A stretch of 6,484 nt of DNA from a bacterium (GTDB lineage Bacteria; Patescibacteriota; Minisyncoccia; Minisyncoccales; DG-74-3): NCBI GenBank assembly GCA_021161025.1, contig JAGHBK010000040.1:1-6484 (forward strand). Reading direction: 5' to 3'. The notes beneath the pieces are model-generated. The model was given only the letters and a program-made list of their open reading frames with translations. It had not been told where the DNA came from and searched no databases. The position numbers were made by a program, and so were the translations under genes. Each line of letters starts with the position of its first letter. The stretch's first letter is position 1. Shown here one piece after another: positions 1 through 5,614 of this stretch.

Positions 1-86
1 CCTACAAAGAGGCTGTTATTGCTACATCTACTAAACTTTTGAGAACTATTTATACTTTGCTTAAGGAAAATAGATTGTGTAAATAG
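1..86 (+). CDS. C-terminal fragment of a probable IS110-family transposase
   Basis: An open frame entering from the left edge (first full codon at 3) runs 27 codons to a TAG at 84-86. The visible peptide starts YKEAVIATSTKLLRTIY and goes on to TLLKEN. This resembles from memory the conserved C-terminal end of IS110/IS116/IS902 transposases, where a KxAxVAxARKLLxIIYxxLK pattern closes the protein just before the stop. These transposases (RuvC-like DEDD domain plus a serine-containing C-terminal domain) drive insertion of elements that usually lack terminal inverted repeats. Only the tail is visible, so it is unclear whether the gene is intact beyond the edge. The element's end should lie in the 71 bp between this stop and the stop of the convergent radA-like gene; I see no inverted repeat or clear terminator there. 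The family call rests on one short stretch, so confidence is moderate. Confidence 0.5.
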   Translation, partial: YKEAVIATSTKLLRTIYTLLKENRLCK

Positions 87-157
87 GTGTTTGCTCATTT
101 TTTATTTTAAATAGTTGACTCCTTTTTTCTAAAATATTTATTACACTATATCTCCTT

Positions 158-1525
158 TTAGAAACTTCTAATTTCTGGCCAAACTCTATAAATAAGTTCT
201 TCTATTTGAGAAACTCCTGTTACTTTTATGGCTGTTAATTTATTTTCTGTCAAGAGATGATTTAAAAGTTCAGATTGTGTATCGGAAATAAAGATATTCT
301 GTATCTCAGAAATATTTCGTTTCTTAATAAAATTTATAAAATTTTGAAAAAAACTTTCATCTGATATGGGTCTTATCCTACCAGAAAGATCTAATTCACC
401 CACAAAAATACTCGAAGTTGGTAAAGGTAGTTGAAAATAGGATGAAAGCATACTTATAGCGAGAGGAAAGTCCAAAATGTGGGAATAGAAGGCTCCTCCT
501 GGAAGATAACAATTGATCTCAAATGTCAAATCTGAAACATCAACATCCTTAATATTACTAATAACTCCTATAATCTGCCGTAATTTCTGCCGGGGTAAAT
601 AAGGAGCGAGGATGCCAGCTCTAACTCCAAATTTAGGAAGCTTTACTAAAGCTTGAACTTCTGTCAGTCTGTCAGTTCCTGGCAAATATCCATAAGCTAT
701 TGAGGCTCGTGCAGACATATGTTTTGATTTTTCTAAACATCCCCATTTGTTCATTATCAAACAAAATGGTTCGTGCCTTTCTGGTCCGTAACGGTTTTTG
801 GGGACAAAAAGAGGACGGAGTTTCATCGCTCTCCTCATGTATAAAACACAATCTACGTTATGTTCTAAACTTTTAGGTCCAGCTATTTTTTCTGATTTAG
901 TAACATGGCCAATTAATAAACAAGTTATACCCTCATCCTTAGCATATCTGTTAAACTCATATAAACTTCTGTAAGGACGAGAAGAAATAGGGGCTGTACC
1001 TAATCCTTGAAGTGAATCTACAACCATAATCTTAATATCCTTGTATTGAGCACCAGAACTCATAACTTGGCGAATTAAGAAATCTGGTAAATTATCCATA
1101 CTGTTAACACTCGAATCAATAAACATATTTTCTTCTATTCGCCTCTCTATATGTTTTATAGTCTCTTCTTCACTAAGTGTTTTGCCAATATTTTCTAATT
1201 GCTTTCTCCAATCATTTCCTTTTTCTTTCTTTTTTATAGAAGAAAATATACTTCTTCTATAAGGAAATATTCTATCTAATATAGTAGCCTTAAGAAACGA
1301 CGGTGATTGTTCTAAAGTGACATATAAAACCTTCTCTCCTCGAAAAGCGAAATCTACCATCATCTGTAAAGCCAATGTAGTCTTTCCACATCCGGGAGGT
1401 CCACTCAACAAATAAATACCTCCCTTAGCTAATCCTCTATGGTTTGTAGCTTCTGGAAACCATTTAAGGGTAGAAAACTCATAATATCTATGTTCTTCTC
1501 CTTCAATAAATTTTAACTTGGGCAT
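158..1525 (-). CDS. RadA/Sms-like ATPase lacking the N-terminal zinc finger
   Basis: This 455-residue cytoplasmic protein has the RadA/Sms layout: a RecA-like ATPase core followed by a Lon-protease-like domain. Visible motifs are Walker A GPPGCGKTT (42-50), Walker B IMVVDS (166-171), GHVTK plus AGPKSLEH and VDCVLY (206-229), and the RadA signature KNRYG (243-247; KNRFG in most homologues). The Lon-like part runs from about 282 to the end, with PGTDRLTEVQALV, LPGGAF and GELDLSGRIRPIS matching the RadA C-terminal region. RadA acts in homologous recombination and DNA repair as a branch-migration motor. Two things are odd. The protein starts straight at the ATPase domain, without the CxxC...CxxC zinc finger of canonical RadA, and no upstream frame could supply one. 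There is also a charged insertion of roughly 45 residues (about 90-135) between the first ATPase strands and Walker B. The ATG is fixed by a strong Shine-Dalgarno, and an in-frame TGA lies 30 bp upstream. It is the last gene of the hsd cluster, 52 bp after hsdR. It is likely a RadA paralogue rather than the housekeeping copy; its role is unknown. Confidence 0.85.
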   Translation of the reverse strand: MPKLKFIEGEEHRYYEFSTLKWFPEATNHRGLAKGGIYLLSGPPGCGKTTLALQMMVDFAFRGEKVLYVTLEQSPSFLKATILDRIFPYRRSIFSSIKKKEKGNDWRKQLENIGKTLSEEETIKHIERRIEENMFIDSSVNSMDNLPDFLIRQVMSSGAQYKDIKIMVVDSLQGLGTAPISSRPYRSLYEFNRYAKDEGITCLLIGHVTKSEKIAGPKSLEHNVDCVLYMRRAMKLRPLFVPKNRYGPERHEPFCLIMNKWGCLEKSKHMSARASIAYGYLPGTDRLTEVQALVKLPKFGVRAGILAPYLPRQKLRQIIGVISNIKDVDVSDLTFEINCYLPGGAFYSHILDFPLAISMLSSYFQLPLPTSSIFVGELDLSGRIRPISDESFFQNFINFIKKRNISEIQNIFISDTQSELLNHLLTENKLTAIKVTGVSQIEELIYRVWPEIRSF

Positions 1526-1532
1526 TGTCTCT

Positions 1533-1538
1533 CCTCCT
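1533..1538 (-). promoter_or_regulatory. Shine-Dalgarno site of the radA-like gene
   Basis: On the minus strand AGGAGG lies 7 bases upstream of the ATG at 1525, near the optimal spacing. It is the best ribosome-binding site in the window for an actual gene. It supports the ATG start and hence the absence of a zinc-finger N-terminus. It also implies that this gene is translated independently of hsdR rather than by coupling. Confidence 0.85.
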
Positions 1539-1577
1539 CTTTGATAATTCCTTCATATTTAATATCTTCTCCATCCC

Positions 1578-4500
1578 TTATGTATATATGGCCTCGGCAT
1601 GGTTTATCAATTCTTTTGAAAGCTGTTCTATTTCATTGTAACTCACCCTTCCATCGATAATTCTAATTAAAATTCTCTTTACAGCTGCTTTTATCTTAGC
1701 CTTCAGGTATTCCTTTTTGTTCCAGTCCGCCACTTTGATACAATATCCCATTTCTTTGACTACTTCTTTCGCAACCTTTTTTATTTCTTCATAATTTTCA
1801 AAAAACTTTTCTTTTGAAGCCAACATATCATAAAATGCTAACTCTTGTTCTGTTAAATTAAGGCTTTTTCCTTCTTCAGCAGCCTTTTTAACTTCTTTAG
1901 CAATTTCTACCATCTTTTCTATAATCTCTACGCTATCTAATATCTTTGCATTGTATTTATCTATTAAATCTTTCAGCATCTCATAGAAAGAACGATATCT
2001 ATAAGGATTAATGCGCATTTTTACTCTTAATTGATCTCTTAAAATTTTCATTAGAATTTCAGCAGCATAATTTTTGTATTGCATTTTTCTAAATTCTGCC
2101 AAAAACTTCTCATCAAATATAGAAATGTCCGGCTTTTCTTTACCCATCAATGTAAAAATATCTATGGGATTTTCAGCAGATATACTTTTTGAAATTAACT
2201 GATTCATCTCATATTCAAGATCTCTTGTTATTTCACGTGCTCTTTGTGTAGAATATTTAACTATCATCTTTTTAATCATCTCAAAGAATCTTAAATCATC
2301 TTTTATTTTGAAAACTTCTGGATGTGGACTTGCTAATGCATAAAGCTTCTTTAAGGCAATAAAGTTTCTTACAAATTTTTTCTTTATTTCTTCATCCTTA
2401 CATATCCTATCATAAGCTAAAGTAACTAATTTTGATTTTTCTTCAGGAGAAAGTTTCTCCCAGTTTTCATAATTTATTCCATAAAAGAAAGAACTAACAA
2501 TGTCATATTTTTCTTTTAACAAATTAAGCACTTCTTTTACATCAACTAAAATTTCTCTTATAGTCTCCATTGTGTAGATAGAAAGTGATTTCCTCAAATC
2601 ATCTGCTATACCTATATAATCTACAATTAAACCTCCTGGCTTGTCTTTAAAAACTCTATTTACACGGGCAATTGCCTGAACTAAGGAATGGTTTTTCATT
2701 GGTTTATCAAAATACATGGTATGAAGGCATGGCACATCAAAACCTGTAAGCCACATATCAACCACAATTGCCATCTCAGGCTCTGAATCAGGATTCTTAA
2801 AATTATTTGCTAATTCTTCTAATTCATATTTATTTCTTAAATGTGGCCAATATTCTTCTGTATCCTTTGACTTACTACCAGAGATAACAACTACTACAGA
2901 TGGAGCATTTGGTTGAGTCTTAATTTTCTCATAGAGTTTTATAGCAACCTTTCTGCTTACAACTGCAACTAAAGCTTTTCCTTTAAACTCCTGTTTCCTT
3001 TTATTGAAATGCTCGACGATATCTTTGGCTACCTTTTCTAATCTATCTTCTGCAAGAGCTAATCTCTCTATATCTGCATATTTTTTCTTTAAACTTTCTT
3101 TTACATCAGGGCTCATACCTTCAGATATTTCTTCAAACTCCTCGTCTATAAATTCGTTAGTTAGATGAATTTCTGGAAGTCTCGCCTCATAATAAATAGG
3201 TACAACTACATTATGCTTTCTTGCCTTATCCATAGAATAAATACTGATATAATCACCGAATACCAAAGTAGTTGATCTATCCTCAAGCTCTATAGGAGTA
3301 GCTGTAAATCCCATAAAAGAAGCATTAGGTAAAGCTTTCCTTAAATTCTGAGCAAGTTCCCTGTATTGACTTCTGTGAGCTTCATCAGCAATAACTATTA
3401 TATTTTTTCTGTCTGTCAAAAATGGGTATTCTTCTTGTCCCCTTTTCCCAAACTTCTGAATGGTTGCAAAAACAACACCTCCTGCTTTTGTTTTTAAAGT
3501 CTCTTGCAAATCCTTTATACTCTCAGCCTGCTTTACTACCGGTAAAGCATTTAAAAATACTCCTGATAACTGTTCATCTAAATCTCTTCTATCAGTTATA
3601 AAAAGCAGAAGAGGATTTTCTAATTCTTTTGTTTTTAAAGCCTTCCTTGCATAAAAAAGCATAGTTAAAGATTTTCCTGAGCCTTGAGTATGCCATATAA
3701 CACCTATCCTTCTTTCTTCAGGAGTCTTTCCTTCTAAAACAGCTTTCTTTGTTCTTTCAATTGCCTTTTTTACAGAATAAAACTGATGATACATAGCAAT
3801 CTTTTTTATGTAAGTTTCTTTTGCTTTTTCATAAATAACAAAATCCTGCAAGAATTCTATTAAATGCTCTTTCCTGAACAGACCTTTAATTAAAACCTCT
3901 AAACTTGTCATCTCTTTTTGAGTCTTTTTGAATATGTAATATCTGTGGCTTAACTGAGTTTCCAATTCATTTTCTATTGTTTTTATCTCTAAATCATCAT
4001 CGCCGAATACCCCTTCCCACATAAAAAATCTGTTCCAATTACTGCTTACTGAACCATATTTTGTCTCTAATCCATCACTTGCAACCAGAACTTGAGCATA
4101 AACATAAGCCTGAGGTATATCTTGCATTTTCCTTTGATGGTCATAAAAAGCATCCTTTGCTGTTTCATTAGCATTGAAATTTTTAAATTCAAAAATTGCT
4201 ACCGGAATCCCATTAATAAAAACAACTAAATCTGGGCGTCTGTATTCTTCTTTTAGATAGTGGTATTCAATAGTAAATTGATTAGCTATCAAGAAATCAT
4301 TATTTTGAATATTTTCAAAATCTATGAGTTTGACCAACTTTGTCCTCTCTTCTTTTTCTTCCTTAACTTTTATTTTTGCACCATTTACAAGAACATCATA
4401 AATCATCTTGCTTTTTATAATAAAATCTGGATGGTCTATGCTTTTTAGCGTTCTATAAACTTGTTCTGCTAAAGAATCTGAAAGCCAAGGATTAAGATGT

Positions 4501-4664
4501 TTAATTGCTTTTAAGAATCGCTTTTTAAGGATAACATCTTTATAAGAATCTCTTTCCTGATTTTCTGGAGATAACTCTGAACCATGGATGTAAGAATAGC
4601 CAAGTTCTTTAAACCAGTTTATGGCAGGTTGTTCTACTAAGTGGTCTTCAGTTAGGTTTAGCAT
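1578..4664 (-). CDS. hsdR: Type I restriction enzyme, restriction/translocase subunit HsdR
   Basis: This complete 1028-residue HsdR is the subunit that gives a type I R-M complex its ATP-dependent translocation and cleavage of unmethylated DNA. The N-terminal nuclease domain (about 1-220) opens with TEDHLVEQPAINWFKELGY, typical of HsdR, and carries the PD-(D/E)xK site: D145 in RRPDLVVF, then E159 and K161 in AIFEFKN. The superfamily 2 helicase motor follows: Walker A HTQGSGKS (325-332), DEAH box IADEAHRS (425-432), motif III FTATP (453-457), a motif V-like segment VVDMWLTGFDVP (634-645), and motif VI QAIARVNR (663-670). The rest (about 690-1028) is a charged, largely helical C-terminal region, as in EcoR124I-type subunits that dock on the methylase core. 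Length and all key residues are normal, so the subunit looks functional. Its ATG lies inside the end of the AlbA_2-type gene (7-bp overlap), with only a weak AGAAG upstream, which suggests translational coupling. HsdM is not in the window. Confidence 0.96.
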   Translation of the reverse strand: MLNLTEDHLVEQPAINWFKELGYSYIHGSELSPENQERDSYKDVILKKRFLKAIKHLNPWLSDSLAEQVYRTLKSIDHPDFIIKSKMIYDVLVNGAKIKVKEEKEERTKLVKLIDFENIQNNDFLIANQFTIEYHYLKEEYRRPDLVVFINGIPVAIFEFKNFNANETAKDAFYDHQRKMQDIPQAYVYAQVLVASDGLETKYGSVSSNWNRFFMWEGVFGDDDLEIKTIENELETQLSHRYYIFKKTQKEMTSLEVLIKGLFRKEHLIEFLQDFVIYEKAKETYIKKIAMYHQFYSVKKAIERTKKAVLEGKTPEERRIGVIWHTQGSGKSLTMLFYARKALKTKELENPLLLFITDRRDLDEQLSGVFLNALPVVKQAESIKDLQETLKTKAGGVVFATIQKFGKRGQEEYPFLTDRKNIIVIADEAHRSQYRELAQNLRKALPNASFMGFTATPIELEDRSTTLVFGDYISIYSMDKARKHNVVVPIYYEARLPEIHLTNEFIDEEFEEISEGMSPDVKESLKKKYADIERLALAEDRLEKVAKDIVEHFNKRKQEFKGKALVAVVSRKVAIKLYEKIKTQPNAPSVVVVISGSKSKDTEEYWPHLRNKYELEELANNFKNPDSEPEMAIVVDMWLTGFDVPCLHTMYFDKPMKNHSLVQAIARVNRVFKDKPGGLIVDYIGIADDLRKSLSIYTMETIREILVDVKEVLNLLKEKYDIVSSFFYGINYENWEKLSPEEKSKLVTLAYDRICKDEEIKKKFVRNFIALKKLYALASPHPEVFKIKDDLRFFEMIKKMIVKYSTQRAREITRDLEYEMNQLISKSISAENPIDIFTLMGKEKPDISIFDEKFLAEFRKMQYKNYAAEILMKILRDQLRVKMRINPYRYRSFYEMLKDLIDKYNAKILDSVEIIEKMVEIAKEVKKAAEEGKSLNLTEQELAFYDMLASKEKFFENYEEIKKVAKEVVKEMGYCIKVADWNKKEYLKAKIKAAVKRILIRIIDGRVSYNEIEQLSKELINHAEAIYT
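1581..1610 (-). promoter_or_regulatory. Candidate sigma-70-type promoter for the radA-like gene
   Basis: Inside the last codons of hsdR the minus strand reads TTGATA (1610-1605). It is followed after 16 bases by TATATA (1588-1583), or after 18 bases by TATACA (1586-1581). This approximates a -35/-10 pair and would start transcription about 50 bases before the radA-like ATG. In AT-rich DNA such matches arise easily by chance, so this is a weak call. Read-through from the hsd genes is equally possible, since I see no terminator between hsdR and this gene. Confidence 0.25.
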
Positions 4665-4670
4665 TTTTTT
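4658..4670 (-). promoter_or_regulatory. Overlapping stop/start with in-phase A-AAA-AAA heptamer
   Basis: On the minus strand the junction reads AAAAAAATGCTAA. The upstream gene ends with codons AAA AAA TGC TAA, and hsdR begins with the ATG formed from the last A of the run. The 7-bp overlap (4664-4658) is a classic coupling arrangement. The seven A residues (4670-4664) also lie in the X-XXY-YYZ phase of the upstream gene, and a -1 slip there would make the next codon the ATG of hsdR. Coupling is the conservative reading; frameshifting is inference. Confidence 0.55.
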
Positions 4671-5587
4671 ACTTCTTTTTGTTTTTGAAGTTCTTTAAAT
4701 TTTCTTCTTGTTTCTTCAAAAAAATTATGATTTTTATTGTATTGATTAATAATCCACTCTACAAAATTAGGACTATACTGAGGTGGACCAAATTTTGATT
4801 TATAAAAGAATGTTGACTTTTTATCTATTTCATAAACTTTGCGGATAGCTTGAACATCATATTGATTGAATTTCTTTTTTAAATGTAATTTTTTATTTAT
4901 TTCATTCATTACTTCTTTTCGCCTATGTGGATAAAATTCGTCAGAAGTTATTTTACGATAAGCCGGAGCCTTAGGATCATCAACTAATCTGATTTTCGCT
5001 TCAGAAGGAAGCACTACAATTTTATATCCTTGAGGCGCATTAACTACTTTCCTAATACCTTTAAACCAATCTTTTTTAACTTCATTTAACTTTCTGGTGA
5101 AAAATATTTCTAAATCCCTAGAATTTCCCGGTTCGCTTTTAGCTCCGTGTCTAAAATATATCGTTCCTTTTGCGAAAGCTGTTTTCTGTTTCCCTTGCTC
5201 TACCTGATAAGTGCCTGGTCGTGTAAACACCATAGGATAAGAGGTTTTACCAATTAATAATGCTATAACTTTATAACCATTTTTATTAAATTCCTTAATT
5301 TCAAAATCAGAAAACTGCTCACCTGTATATCTTGCTATCTTCTCAGTTATTTGTGCCGGATCTAATCTTTCCACCGCTGATAAATCTACCCCAGAAGGAG
5401 TTCCATTATTTTTAACTCCGATAAGGATACATCCACCACCTGAGTTAGCCAATGCAACAATATCCTTTACAATTTCACACCAATCTTCATTAGAAGCTGG
5501 ATCAAATCTTTCTTTAAACTCAATATGTTTAGATTCTCTTTTTGCATTTTTTGCCTTTTCAAATATATCCTCAATTTTTATTCTCAT
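4658..5587 (-). CDS. AlbA_2 (Schlafen-type) domain protein within the hsd operon
   Basis: This 309-residue protein has an N-terminal Schlafen/AlbA_2-type putative nucleic-acid-binding domain (about 18-165). The marks are ESKHIEFKERF (18-28), IVALANSGGGCILIGVKNNG (43-62) and a closing YFRHGAKSEPG stretch (144-154). E18 and E23 have the spacing of the first two carboxylates of the Schlafen nuclease site. The third position, usually Asp in a GVxD context, falls on Asn60 or Asn61, so nuclease activity is doubtful. The region from about 185 to 309 is basic and probably helical (EFYPHRRKEVMNEINKKL, NQYDVQAIRKVYEI, FVEWIINQYNKNHNFF). I do not recognise it; a winged-helix DNA-binding fold is possible. 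The tail is lysine-rich. There is no signal peptide or membrane segment. The gene lies 14 bp after hsdS and overlaps hsdR by 7 bp, so it belongs to the restriction operon. Accessory genes between hsd genes are known in other bacteria, such as the rlo genes of Campylobacter. A modulator of restriction or a linked defence factor is plausible but unproven. Confidence 0.8.
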   Translation of the reverse strand: MRIKIEDIFEKAKNAKRESKHIEFKERFDPASNEDWCEIVKDIVALANSGGGCILIGVKNNGTPSGVDLSAVERLDPAQITEKIARYTGEQFSDFEIKEFNKNGYKVIALLIGKTSYPMVFTRPGTYQVEQGKQKTAFAKGTIYFRHGAKSEPGNSRDLEIFFTRKLNEVKKDWFKGIRKVVNAPQGYKIVVLPSEAKIRLVDDPKAPAYRKITSDEFYPHRRKEVMNEINKKLHLKKKFNQYDVQAIRKVYEIDKKSTFFYKSKFGPPQYSPNFVEWIINQYNKNHNFFEETRRKFKELQKQKEVKKC

Positions 5588-5597
5588 TTTTGGCTTA

Positions 5598-5614
5598 CAT
5601 TCTAAATTTCCTCC
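5598..5614 (-). promoter_or_regulatory. Strong Shine-Dalgarno followed by an ATG-TAA start-stop
   Basis: At the end of hsdS the minus strand reads GGAGG (5614-5610), nine bases, then ATG (5600-5598) followed at once by TAA (5597-5595). The annotated start of the AlbA_2-type gene (ATG at 5587) is 22 bases from this GGAGG and has no good site of its own. Upstream in the frame of that gene I find no earlier start codon near the site. The layout would let ribosomes load on a start-stop and reinitiate 13 bases downstream. It may also simply be the coding sequence of the hsdS end (codons GTG GAG GAA). Confidence 0.35.

Noticed and set aside
87..157. A terminator between the two convergent genes at the left edge
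   Set aside because: There are T-runs and A-runs but no convincing GC stem; only a short AT palindrome (AAATATTT) is visible.
661..676. An 8-bp tandem duplication (CTGTCAGT twice) in the radA-like gene
   Set aside because: The reading frame and the flanking conserved PGT...VQALV motif are intact, and a duplication this short is expected by chance.
1503..1556. A 17-codon minus-strand frame (MKELSKRRRDNAQVKIY) overlapping the radA-like start, a possible leader peptide
   Set aside because: Its ATG is poorly spaced from the only nearby purine stretch, and the peptide's Arg run is just the read-through of the AGGAGG ribosome-binding site of the real gene.
3460..3654. A 64-codon plus-strand open frame inside hsdR
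   Set aside because: It is antisense to the helicase region of hsdR, has no ribosome-binding site or recognisable domain, and is a shadow of the real gene.
4260..4448. A 62-codon plus-strand open frame inside hsdR
   Set aside because: It is antisense to the nuclease domain of hsdR; its hydrophobic Phe-rich composition is simply the complement of Lys/Glu-rich coding.
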